A stretch of 64,000 nucleotides of DNA from Isoetes taiwanensis (taxonomy: Eukaryota > Streptophyta > Lycopodiopsida > Isoetales > Isoetaceae), in the NCBI GenBank assembly GCA_021234155.1, contig JAJEKV010000049.1:7501727-7565726 (forward strand), in the 5' to 3' direction. Below are positions 48,879 to 60,600 of this stretch, piece by piece (position 1 is the stretch's first letter; each line of letters begins with the position of its first letter). The notes under the pieces are model-generated. The model saw only the letters and a program-made list of their open reading frames with translations, was not told the DNA's origin and searched no databases. The translations under genes and the position numbers were made by a program.

Positions 48879-51800
48879 AACAAAAAATTGAATACTAGGA
48901 GGATCTTGGGGGCTTACAAATGCGATCTGGCCACCATGGGCAGCTCTAACCATATCCGGAACACCTGATGGTACACCCATATTGGGAAAAAATGCACTAT
49001 GTGCCCCGGCCTCAGATATACAAACTAAAACAGAATACCCAAAAACGATTTTAGCAGCCTACACCTAATCAAGACAGACTGCGGACTATCTCTGGTTAGC
49101 TACCATAACCATGGGTACCTGCCGTGTTGTACTTCATAGCTGCCATTTGTGCCCCGTTACATCCTCCCCTTCTAAATTTCAATCCATGTCCTAATGGGTG
49201 AACTAAGAATGTATGCTCCAATAAAAAGCAATTATGTTTCTTCGTTACCTTCCAATTATTAGCAAAACATATATGCTTAGAAGTACCATATAAACATCAT
49301 GGATCTTGTCTTGGAGCAAACTTCCCAAGTGCTTAAATTACCAAAGTCATTTCCAATTTGACCATCTACTTAACATCATCCTATTCATCCATTTTGGTGA
49401 TTGAATGATACCGCTGATTGATCATCATTCATAACTATACCAAGATGTCATTCATTCTAGAATGACCTTCCTCTCTAGATTTTAATCCATCTTAAGTAAC
49501 AAATTGCCTCTTTAGCTAGTTTAGTTTTACGTACTTTAGGGCCGCTATTTCAATCCATCCTTGCCAAATTTAGCTTCATAGATATAAATAAATAACTCAT
49601 GCTAAATTTGTCTACTACCTATATCTCCAAAGAGATAGCCCTTTGCATCGGTAATTCCCATCATCAATCAATTTTAAATTAATCTAGCAAACTATGCTCA
49701 AATGTTATAAACTATTTACTATGAATCTTCGTGCACATGTAATGCAATATACGCCAAGAATTTCCTAAATGTCGCTCAACCTAAAACGGTATTAAAAGAT
49801 AATAGAACCGCATCCTTGAAATTTGGCCCCTTTCTATAAAATGCTAAGCCTATCATGGAAATAGAGATGCTCACAAATAGACATGTAATCGTGATGAAAT
49901 CTTTTATGGGCTACCCAAAAAGTAACAAGTAGAATATATAGGTCAACTCGTGGTTTTTTGCGTAACTATCCATTCATCTTCTTTTTAAAATGGAATGTTG
50001 GGAACCGCTGGGCTTAACGTTAGCGATAACGCCGCATGCGCTGCTCCTTCCATCTTGCAGGTCCCGGCGCGCGACGTCATTGCCAATATTGATTGCTAAC
50101 GGAAGTGGCCCGAGATTGAATTGCGGAAATGTCAACTTCTGGCGCGATATTCTCTTTTCCCACGGTAATTCTCACCTAAAGGCAATCTCGAAGTTGTGCT
50201 CTTTATCTTAGGCTTCACGGTAAATCATCTTTGAGTTGGGTAAATCATCATATGGTAAGTAATGCCCCAAATTGTATAAGACAACGATGCCAATCGTAGA
50301 ATCGCATACATCGCCGATTTTCATTATGGTATTTCATCCTAGTAACATTGTGGTTTCATCCCGCATTTCATATGTATGAGTGTTTCTTTTGCAAGGATAC
50401 GGGCTTATTCTGTGATTTTTCTCCCAATAACAAGGTTAGCCTACGTAGAGATTGCCATTCTAAAAAGAACAGCTTTTGAAATGGAAATTGATATTTTGAT
50501 GTCTCTTGAAGCCATTTGCAAAGTTTTGAAGAAGAAGAAAAGCAAGGGATTTCACACTCTTAGGCTGTGCAAAGAAGGAAGTTGGTTCCGTCGTGATTTC
50601 TTTTGCTGCTATCAAGCCGCTTTGAAATTTGGGAGGATAGTGTGTTTATTTGCAATGTGTTTTTCGCTTTCTTTGTAATGCACACAAAGGAGTGCCCATC
50701 CGCTTAGTATCACCTATTTGATTAGAGATAATCGCCTTGATTTTCGCTTTCTCGAGAGAAGAAATCCATTATTTATGGTAAAACTATCTCTCCAGCCATT
50801 TTTCAAGATAGAAGGTCATGGCAGCCTCATTCCGCTCTTTTTATGAAATGTAAATAGCTGGAAGCAAATTTCTACATGTCTATCTTCTTACCAGATGTTT
50901 TCAGGAAGACCCTATTCTTCCTTTTAATTTAGTTGTCTCTCTATATCTAATCCTAAATGACGTAAATAATTAATGGCTGGGGCCATTCCCAAATGGTAAC
51001 ACAATTTGTTTGGGAGTAACTGTAAGGTCTAGAGTAAACAATTTTGTTTTGCAAAATTTTTATGTGCATTCTGCCTAATGCAGTTGCGTGAGATTCTTAT
51101 TGATGTATTTAGATTTTGCTCTATTTATGCGTGCACTCAAAAAAGGTAAGATGATTGTCAACCTACAAACTTTTTATCATTCCAATATTTACTGATGGAT
51201 ATAAGTAAGCCTCATCCATGCCCGCTCTAAACAACAATTAAAGCCGATGATGGATCTCAAATGATCCTTTTGTTTATAGTTTCTTTATGACTTCTATTCA
51301 TATATCGCATGTGTGATGTCAATTTAATCAGTAGGAGCATCTATTATATGTAACCGTGGTTAAGAACATGCTTTCCGATCAGCTCTGAGCAGAGATGGGC
51401 TACCACAAATTGGACACATTACCAAGTATGTATAGGCCTCTATGCATTTGCTATTTTATTGAAGGTCTTATTTCCAAATGTTCTTACTATGATCCTTGTT
51501 TGATAATCGGTCTTAATTGTGTTTCTCTGTGTTATGTTTTATGCTGAAACTATAGTGCAAATGCTTTAAGGTATCTATTGTTAGTTTGCATGTATACAAA
51601 ATACTAATGTTAATTTCCATTATATTAAGCAATGTATAATTTTTTGGTATGCTCATTATGGAGTAAAGTCTTTTGGAAATTATAACAATGCATTTATGAT
51701 ATGTCATGTTGAATCCTAAACCCTTTGACCTGCTCAAGGTAAATTTTTTGTACTTTAAAGATCAAAGCCGCCTCCGGCCAAGTGAAATAATAGGTAAGTT

Positions 51801-52100
51801 CAATCTTGCTGGTACTAAAGTGCTGGCATTACATGCTTAAAAAGGGCTTATGAGAAAGACGGGCTTAAATTGCTCAAAGTGTTTAGAGATGTCGAATCCA
51901 CATGCTTATCATGGTTTTCGTATCTCAGCCTACTTGATCCTCTTTCCATTGATTTTGTTTTGCCGCTTGATTTGTTAAAAGCTTTTCCCACATCACTTCC
52001 TGGTATTGACAGCTTAGGAGTTAAGTTCCTGAAGTCTTTTGGGGCTATTTATTGTGCAATGCTGGTGCAAGTTAGATGTGGCCACAGCGTTTAAGCCCTC
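48879..52100. other. Intergenic DNA with unassigned frames
   Basis: Frames of 73-100 codons (49990-50211, 50376-50678, 51870-52094) were examined. They have mixed composition but no recognisable motifs. No transposon ends or RNA genes are visible. Confidence 0.35.
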
Positions 52101-54240
52101 AAGAATTTTGACAAGGAATTTACTGCGGTTTAAAAAACCATGTGTGTGGATCGTCCTTTTTTGTCATTTTCCTTGGTTTTCTATCCCTTTCTTTTATTCT
52201 TTTCTTTCTTTGTCGCTAAGCCATTTTCACCCTCTTCGTTTCATGATTCCTTGTTAAGTTTGTTTTAACCCATTATTGATTTAATTTTTAATAGTTCCGG
52301 CTGTTCCATTTACTTCCCTTGTGCTGGGTTGAATTTTTTTCATCTTTCTCGCTATATTGTTTCATTTGTGCACTTGATGTTTTTCGTTGGCTGCACCTCT
52401 ACCTCATTCTTTCTTTGCCTCGCTTGTCTCATTTTATCACCGATGCTCCTCGCTGTTCCGCTCTTCTAGCCCTCTTTTCTGCTCCTCTTTTCGCTTCCTC
52501 GTGTTCTCTGCATCGCTCCTTTTCACTCCATTTTGTTTGACCCTTGTGCCTCGCTCTCTTCCTTTGATTTCTACATTCTTATGTTCATCTCTTTTTCAGT
52601 CCTCTATTTGGTCCATAATGTGCCACACCGCCATCACTCATCTAGCTCTCCTATATGACCTGCTTATGTCCCGCCGATTCCTACGTTCTTTCAGACCTTC
52701 CCGCCATGAGCTTCCTCGCTTCCACTTCTGGTGTCCGGCCCCTTGGCTTCAGTACCTCCTTGCCTCTTCATATTGGCCTTGTGCTATGTCCGATGACTTT
52801 TATCCAAAACTCCTATCCCATTTCCTAGATTTGGCTTGTTCCACTTGATCCCTTTATTGTCCATTTTATATTTTGTTCTTCCATTCGCTAGGGTCGTATT
52901 TTAAGATGTGCCCTTTTTGATATCATTTTTCCGCTTCGGGCCCATGAGTCATTTGAAATCTTTGAGTTTGTTAATATCATCAATTGCTCTATCCCATAAG
53001 TACCTTTTCCCATCTCGAAATTGTACTTGTTTGTGTCCCTATTTTTATGTTCCTTCTTTTAGCTTTCTTACAAAGATATTGCCAGCTCCTTTTATTTTTA
53101 TGTTTTGTTTTTCATCTTTCTCTTCATTGTTACATCATGTCTTTCATTTTCATACATCCCATCATTCCTACCGCTTCCTTTGCTCCTTCTACTTCTTTCT
53201 TGCTTCTTTGTCTTTTGTCTTCTTTTATTCCTTTTTGCTCCAATTCTTCTGGTCTCCTCTTCCCCATTTACTCTAGTTGCCTCAGGGTCTCATTTGCTCT
53301 TGATGAGCCATCTTCTCCGGCTCCCTCGAGACCCATTTGCTTGCCCATTCTCAGCCGCTTGTCCCATTATTATGGGGTGGTCTCAAAACCAGGGGGGTGG
53401 TCTCTCATTATTTTGCATTCTTTTGTTATCTCTCCTGTTCCATTGATGTCTCTGTAGTTCAGCCAAATATATTATCTTTTTTCTCCCTTTATTTGTTTCA
53501 TCTTTTTACTCCCCTGGCTACCTTAGTTTGCTCTGCTTTTATTTGGGTAGATTCTCTTCTATCGCCACTTGTTTGTGTCATAGGATTCCATCCTTAGGAA
53601 TGCCACTTCTGCTCCATTGCTTTTAGCAATAGAACCGACATTCCTTGATGGGGACGCTTCACCTACATCCGCTATTTATTCCGCTTCTTCATTCATGTTC
53701 ATTTATCAGTTGTTCTCTTGAGCTAGTATTCTCCTTTTGTCCTACCTTCCGGGGCTTTCCCCACCCTCCCTCCTTGATGGTTCCCTGCATTAGGCCATGT
53801 CTATTTTTCCTCGCTCCATTATTTCGCTGGCTGTGGGAAGTTAGTTTCCATTTCTTTTTGGCCGCTATCATCTTTATTTTTATCTTTCTTTATAATTCTA
53901 AGGTTGCTTTGCAAAATACCCTCCTGTGGCTGCTTTCAGTGTTTTTTGTAAGTGTAGAGATTTTATAGCTTCTATTTTGCTCTGCTATTTTGGCAATCAG
54001 CTCGACGATACTTATTATTTTTCTTTTCGACAAGTAAGTAAAATCAGAAGCCTCGGTGCATATTTATTTTTGTGTTCTTTCTTGGCGGCAATCAGAGTCT
54101 CCAAGGTTTCTTTTTCTCATTTTCTCTTTCCTAAGGTAAATGTAGCCTCCGAGGCAGCACCTAATCGATGTTTTGAACCGCTATACCATTCCGTGGACGC
54201 TCCCTCGTTGGTCTACCGTTGTTTCTTCTAAGGCTCTGGA
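52100..54240. other. Two-kilobase pyrimidine-rich strand, no gene assigned
   Basis: The plus strand is strongly C/T-biased, so several overlapping frames (e.g. 52387-52848, 52984-53457) stay open for 100-157 codons and read as Ser/Phe/Leu-rich low-complexity peptides. I regard these as by-products of composition. On the opposite strand the sequence is A/G-rich, like a lysine/glutamate/arginine-rich retroelement gag or a long intron/UTR, but no motif supports either. The bias begins and ends fairly sharply, which suggests a discrete inserted unit. Confidence 0.4.
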
Positions 54241-56150
54241 GCCTCCAGCATATTATATTATTTTTACACAATTACAGCTTGGACAGTTCAGTTTAAAGCT
54301 CAACTTTCTAATGGGTCATTCTCGCTTTCAGACTTTCTAGTGCGCATCTTTTTTGCACTTTCTGGCTTTGTCTAAGGCCATCATGTTTGCAATGATCACT
54401 TCTTTAATATGTATGCCGTGGCATTCAATGAGAGCGCGCATGCATCGTTTCTTCATTATTAGGGGTTTCTCAAAACCCACAAGGGCGTAGGTTTCTATCC
54501 TCATGAGGAGCGTATTGTCGGTTTGCCTACATTTGCATATACCAATAGCGGAACAATCGCCTTTTATCTATAGCACTTTCAGCTTTTTCTATGCTCTCGG
54601 TGAATTGTCTAGTTTCGAGCATTGCCCGGGGCTTTTCAAGAGAATAGTGCCTGAGTCTACAAGTAAGTGACAAAAAATAAGGACCTTTCAGCCATGCTAG
54701 AAATTTCAAAATCACTAGCTATATCCCATAGCTGGACTCTTGTCTTCATACCCGCCGGAGAGCTTAAGGAAGTTGCAATATAATCGGCTATGTAGAGAAG
54801 GTATTATAGCTTGTACCTACTTCACATATTGTCAGTCAAATATTGCATGTAGCTTAATGTCACAATGCAAATTAAAATTATATTACATTAAAGAATTCCG
54901 TAGATATTGTTCTTTTGTGGGCAATTGAACCTTCATTCTCAATATCTATATATTATTGTGGATATATATGAGGAACAATGTATGGCCATGAATAGCTTCA
55001 AGTATCAAGAACTTTTCAGAATAGCCGAGCAAGGATTAAATCTTTAATTACTCACTCTTGTCGATGTAGATGCAAACATGCTCCCATGTACCATATTGTC
55101 ATTTTTTCGCTCACTAACATGCAAAATATATGCACAGTTATCATTCATCAAATTTCGCTAAATGATGAGTGTGTTCCTAGATTTGCAATGCCTTTGTTTT
55201 GAACTTACATATTGCAGGTGTTGGATACTCTTTTGAGAGACACTAGGATACTTCTTTAATCCATATCATTGTTTAAGTCTCTAGGCTACCACTTAAGTAG
55301 TGTCATTGCTGCTGCAAGCAGACACAACGCATGGTTCCAAATCATGCCAGTTGTCTCAACCTCAACCAAAGTAAATTGAGCAACTTCTATTGCACTTGGC
55401 ATCAGCTTTCTTGCTTTTATCTAAGAGGTACAAACATAGTGCAACCTTTCTTGTCTTTTTTGGAGGTGAGAACTAAAAGATACTTTTTGAGATCTCGTGA
55501 GGCTGTAAACCTTTGTTTTAAATTTGAAATAGGTAAAGAAACCAATTTGAATTATCCGCTTTCTTTGGTATTCTTTTATGCTTCTTTCCTTCTCTTTCGT
55601 GAGTGCATCTTTTGATTGATGTGTTCTCACTATTGTATATTACATGACAAACATTACAACAGATTAGGAATTGTATCTACCTCAAACATTCATTATAGAA
55701 GAGAAGGGAAGGAAAGGGAAGGGGAGTGTAGGAGGGAGTAGAGATGAGGAGAGGGGAGAAGGCAACATAATTAGAATTGAATTTTACCGCCGTCCAATCG
55801 ATTGCGCAGAGAAGTGGAATATGCTACAGCCGGTACCGCAATCACAATGTGCACAAAACTTAGTGCTACAATCATTGCATCGAGTAGAGCAGAAATGTTT
55901 GTATCTCAGAATCTAAAATGTATATACATCAATTTATAGTATACATCATCTCTTCATTCATAAGTTTAATTTAGCGCCTATAACAAAAAAAAAAAAGAGA
56001 GGTTTAGAAATGATCTCATTGGCATGATAATTCTACGCATAAAACTAAAGCATTTAACTATATTTATTATTTGTCTAAATAAAATGATAGCTCCTATATT
56101 ATTATCATTAATGGATAAAACTAATTATTGTAGCTTTCAATGTCTCTCGA
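54241..56150. other. Intergenic DNA; one weak DNA-binding-like peptide
   Basis: Mostly AT-rich. At 55785-55825 the reading FYRRPIDCAEKWNMLQ recalls the third helix region of trihelix/Myb-type domains (R....C..KW..L), preceded by a purine-rich run at 55690-55765. With no other helix visible this stays a weak resemblance. A poly-A run lies at 55986-55997. Confidence 0.3.
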
Positions 56151-56157
56151 TAAAAAC

Positions 56158-56178
56158 AATTCTATTCTATTCTATTCT
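56158..56178. repeat. (TTCTA)n microsatellite at the left edge of a LINE copy
   Basis: Same pentamer as the LINE-B tails. It sits just upstream of the recognisable start of the long LINE-B copy, so that copy may have inserted into or next to an older tail. Confidence 0.6.
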
Positions 56179-56199
56179 TACTAGATCTCCATTCAATAT

Positions 56200-58715
56200 T
56201 TCAACAACCGCAAACAATGCAAATTGACCCCATTGCTCTACCTACACCTTTCCCCGCACAAATGGTTTGATGATGAGTGCCTTGAGCCCAAACGCACACT
56301 CCTAAGTAAGTCATCGATCCCATCTCCTTCAATGTGCCATCACTAATACCGCCTCTTCTTTCTCAAGAACAAGAAGGCTGTATATCTTGCAAGAGCATCG
56401 CGAATAATGATGTTTGTCTCCCGACCGCACCTGTGACATTCCCTGAGAAGGGTCTTGAGTAAGCCCTCGCATGTACCCCACAGTGGAACATCACCCTGAG
56501 CAATGGGTGCCAAAGATTTGCAATACCAGTATCACCACCCGCCGTGGGGTCAGTACCCTCGTAAATTCCTCCAGCTGTGATAGGTAATGCTCCTCGTTAA
56601 TATCACAGGTGGCGGGACGTTATCAGCGGGCCTACGCCATTTTAGCCAATGGGAAGGCAGCATTTAGATGGTACGCAGTGTAACTTCCGGAATGGGCCGG
56701 GCCTCCACCGCGCCCTCCTCACTAAAGATTGCTCAATAAAGCATTGGCGCAGAAGGCTCTCACGCTAATGGACCACTAGCAGAGTAGTGCCCATCTACAA
56801 AGGGACCCTCATAATGCCCGCCAACTACCGTATCATATTATGGTCACTTTGTAAACTATCGGCATCCTCAGAGCAGCGCAATGACAATATGGGCAAGAGG
56901 AAACTGAGGTGCGAAGCTTCCATACGTGGTAAGCTTCCTCTGGACATTCCACCATTGATCATATCTTCACTACAAGACATTGATTGAGGATAGCAGAATC
57001 ACGCGTAACCTCAGACTGTTGTTTCAGTTGATTTTGCGGTAAAAAGCTGCCACACAAAGATTCTCGCGAAGCTCCGACGTGATTGGCATAGCTCTGGGAC
57101 CCCCGACTTGCGTAATGCAAGATATAGGCCGGGGACGCAGGCATGCTCTGCCAGGACACATCAGCAAAGACAACCGTAATCGTAGCATTGGAGTGCGCCA
57201 GGTTGCCCCTCTCCCCTACTACACTCTTGGCCTACATTGATCGTCACGCTTGGAAAGATTGCTCGAAAGCGGAGGTGCGCGCGCACATCTCATGTATCAC
57301 ACATCCGCAACTCATATATATGCCGACGAGGCACAATCCTCGCGGGCCTACACCTGTGAGGACATGCAGCGCCACCTCGATGTTTTGACACTTTTTGCTA
57401 CCATCGGCACGCTGAAAGTGAATCCTGGCCAAAACTAGGGTGCTGCTAGTTGCATCGCCCCGTACCAAGGCTTCCCCCACCTTCACTTGTCAGGCAGAGG
57501 TGGAAGAGGTGGCTCCAAACCTACAAGTACTTGGGGATTGAGTTCTCAACTACCACCATTGGGATATGCTATCGTGCTATGGTCACTTAAGCAAGTTGGA
57601 AACTATATGCCATGCATCAAATGTCTACAAGGCGTAGTTGTACCGGGGCCACTACCACATTTGTTTCGCCTTGGTTGAGCCGGTCCCGCTGTATGGGGCA
57701 GGCGTGTGGGTCCTCGTCATCTCCTCAACATGGAATGACCTCGGAAGCGGTGTGCGGCAGAGGCCTGGCACGGGCCCCGGGGTGAAGTCCATGCGCCTGC
57801 ACTGCATCCTACCTGTGAGACAGCTTTTACCCTCTAACGGGCCGCATTGGAACGCCATATCGCTTTTACTTCCAAAAGGTGGTCAAGTATATTTGCTGGA
57901 CGCTGTTCCCATCTTGCTTTGGCTACGCAATGATGGGTCCCCAATGCCTGAACTCCGCTGAAAGACAAGCGTTTTCGCTGGTTCTCTACCGGGCGCAAGG
58001 TGCAAACAGATGCCCAAAGTCGACAAAGAAAGATCGGGCGTGCACTTTAAACCGTACTCTAGATGCTACTTTCTCCCCTTCTCGCAAGTTCGATGCAGGC
58101 TCACGCGACGTTGTCGGGCACACCCATCGAAGAAGTCAATCCTAGGCTCACAAGAGGCCCGCATCAAGATTGTACACCCAAATTCGCCCATGAAGAAGCC
58201 GCCAGACCTAGCTTCCATTCAAGACGCGTAAAAGTACACCGCCCGTGATTGAAACAGTATGCTATTCGGAAGCACGAGAGCAAAGTGGCTTTGCTGCTTG
58301 CTGCTACCTGTATGCATTGGAGGATGAATGTCATACCCTCCAGATCTGTCCAGATTTGCCCATATCCCGGAGAGAGGTATGCCTCGACTACTAGTTCCCG
58401 CCACAGCCAAGCAGACCGCTGCTATTGACCACTTGGCCGGGTTTGTTGGGGTCATACCCTCCGTGATAGTTTCGGCGATGCACCTGACGCTGCTTTTGTG
58501 TCCTGCATTTGGACGGTCTTGGAATCAGTTCTGTATGCACTGTAGAGACAAGGTGCCAAAGATGCTTATTAATGCTTAAGGTTTTTCCTCTAAAACTCTC
58601 GTATGCAGGGTTTTAACTGCTGCAATATGCTTGCTGCTCTTTGTTTGGGTCCCATAGGCCAATTGGTCTCCGTGGACGCTTAAAACCTATTCTTCCTATT
58701 CTATTCCTATTCTAG
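56200..58715 (+). mobile_element. LINE family B, long copy
   Basis: The start is near the linker after the endonuclease: HKWFDDECLEPKRTL at about 56258-56305 fits the (P)WFD.EC...(R) word found between endonuclease and RT. RT block 1 reads RVVPIYKGTLIMPANYR at about 56783-56833. HSTIDHIFT follows at 56946-56970, then VRQVAPLSPT (about 57197-57226), IYADE at 57316-57330 (YADD box with the second Asp changed), EDMQRHLDVLTLFA (57360-57400) and VLLYGAGVWG-like debris at 57680-57710. A C-terminal EDECHTLQICPDL (58321-58360) marks the Cys/His region. The 3' UTR carries the family's second stem-loop (58652-58675) and ends in a TTCTA/TTCCTA tail (58683-58715). It is frameshifted throughout; most of the endonuclease domain is missing. 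Confidence 0.85.
58600..58715 (+). other. LINE-B 3' UTR: stem-loop and simple-repeat tail
   Basis: Outer arms CCAT/GTGG and inner arms AGGCC/GGTCT (one wobble) enclose AATT. The first hairpin is degenerate here (around 58580-58600). The tail mixes TTCCTA and TTCTA units, which suggests slippage during initiation of reverse transcription. Confidence 0.6.
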
Positions 58716-59394
58716 CTCTCCACTTTTCTCTAGTGCCTTGCTCCATTTTCTCTTCTCTAGACTCCGCCTTTGGCCCACCTTCTCTCTCTAGCTTGGTCTA
58801 ACCTCCCTCTCTCTCTCTCCTCCTCTCTCCCTCCCTAACATCATGGATATTAGGGAGTGGGTAATGGAAACATGTTATGGAGAAATCATGGAGAGTGCCA
58901 AAAGTCAAGAAGGAATATTACAGCGTAATTAGTCCACAGCCTTCAGTTCCAAGATATTTGAGAAGCGTACGCTTCCTCAAGAAGTTAAGGCATGCAATTA
59001 GCGTAATGAGACTTAGCTCAAATATCATCTTGGTGTCGGGTTGGGCCGAGCAATATTCCCCATGAGCAAGATGGGATTGTGGAGGGATGAAATGCACGCG
59101 GCTTTTTACAAAGGCGTCTGCAATACAAAAAGCATCGCAGAGACACATATAATATTGTTTTGTGGCAATTTGGTAGCTTTCTTTGATATGCCGTGTAGCA
59201 CACCTGGTGACTTTATTGTTAAAGTATTGGAGCATAGGATATTACAATGTTCAGACATTCAAGAGATAAGAGGATGAGTTAGAGGGGTCTAGTGGCATTT
59301 CTTTCTGAGGATGTATTAGAGGATATATTTTTGGCAATCAGAAATGTATAGCTGAGCTACATAGACACTGTGGTTCCGCAGCGATATCTATAAA
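58716..59394. other. C/T-rich run then unassigned DNA
   Basis: A C/T-rich stretch (58729-58840) with a short (CT)n follows the LINE tail. The rest (58850-59390) has frames of 60-105 codons on both strands without recognisable motifs. Confidence 0.35.
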
Positions 59395-59567
<173 letters not shown>

Positions 59568-60119
59568 ACGCTGATGCCGGGTGCTAGGTTTTTGCTAACT
59601 TCAAAGCTATAGCCTTCACATACTGCGTCGCATTGCAACGTGGGTTGGGCCTGCTGGGAAAGCTTATTTCATTTTTCCAAGGTAAAACATCAATACTTTT
59701 GATTCAGTTTGGCAGTCTGTAATTACTATCGGACCGTGTACGTGATAGCGTAGTAGGGACGTATGGCAAAAAGAAACGGATCAGAGATGGGACCGCGTAA
59801 AACAAAAAAAGAGGGAACCGAGGATGCCGGGTCGCCCCCGTGAGGGTACAAAGGATCAAGCAAGATCTGCTTAGATGCCGCTGGCCAGATGAGGGCAGCT
59901 ATGAACTCTCTAACCCTATCTATGAAGACATCAATGGAGGCCTCTCGGCCCCAAAACATGATAAGGATTTGAATCTTCTTGTTAGCTCATGTGCAAGGTA
60001 TGGAGAAATGTCACATGATAATGAATTACAGAGTGCCTCAAGAAGGGAATTAAAGGTAATTTGAAGCTTTCAAGCAAAGAGAGGTTTTGAGTAAAGATAG
60101 TGATTAAGATGATGTAGAA
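59568..60119. other. Unassigned DNA, possibly the 5' part of the retroelement ORF1 region
   Basis: A 74-codon plus frame (59840-60064) precedes the ORF1-like block and has an acidic, coding-like composition. It may belong to the same decayed protein. No specific motif was seen. Confidence 0.3.
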
Positions 60120-60600
60120 GAGCAGAAGAAAAGGACATATTCGAATCCAAAGCAATTATCGCCTTTTGAAGAGCAAGAGGCGAGAGAAAAGCATTGAACA
60201 TCCGCTTTGATTTCAAGTATACCGAATCGTACCGTAGAAAGACCTCAAAGACATTGTTCAGCTTTTTGGTGAAAATGAATCAAGGTATAGATTCAGTATT
60301 ACAGATGCATTTTGGACATAAAGCAACCGATAGGATCAGTCAGCATTATTGTCAAATTCAGATCAAAGGAAGACAAGATTAATATACTCGAAAAGAAGCA
60401 TCTATGCCATGTAGGGAAAGAAGATCTCGATCAATGGACTTCCATCTTACTAAGAACCAGCTTCAAGAGTACAAGGAACAAAAGCAGACTCTCAAGGAAG
60501 CAAGGCAAGAGGGGAAAAAAGCTGCATCACCATGCATTTCAGGGAAGGTCATGGTGGAAAATCCTAAATGCATAGGTATTTGGCAGACCACTAGATAATG
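60120..60600 (+). pseudogene. Retroelement ORF1/gag-like protein remnant (L1-ORF1 C-terminal type)
   Basis: Joining short shifts between three overlapping frames, the reading includes FGHKATDR, VKFRSKEDKINILEKK, GKE, LTKNQLQEYKEQKQTLKEAR and EGKKA, then GKVMVENPK. This is the pattern of the C-terminal part of L1-type ORF1 proteins: a basic surface with VKF/R..D....IL, then a predicted helix ending in ...AR.EGK.A and a short strand with GK..V. Such proteins bind the element RNA as a chaperone. The match is by pattern only and the rest of an element was not found downstream. An alternative is a domesticated or unrelated coiled-coil protein. Confidence 0.45.

Noticed and set aside
52387-53457. 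Overlapping 113-157 codon frames as genes
   Set aside because: They are explained by the extreme pyrimidine bias. The peptides are low-complexity Ser/Phe/Leu, and several frames are open at once.
55785-55825. RRPIDCAEKWNMLQ as a trihelix transcription factor
   Set aside because: It resembles one helix only. The other two helices are absent, so I did not list it as a gene.
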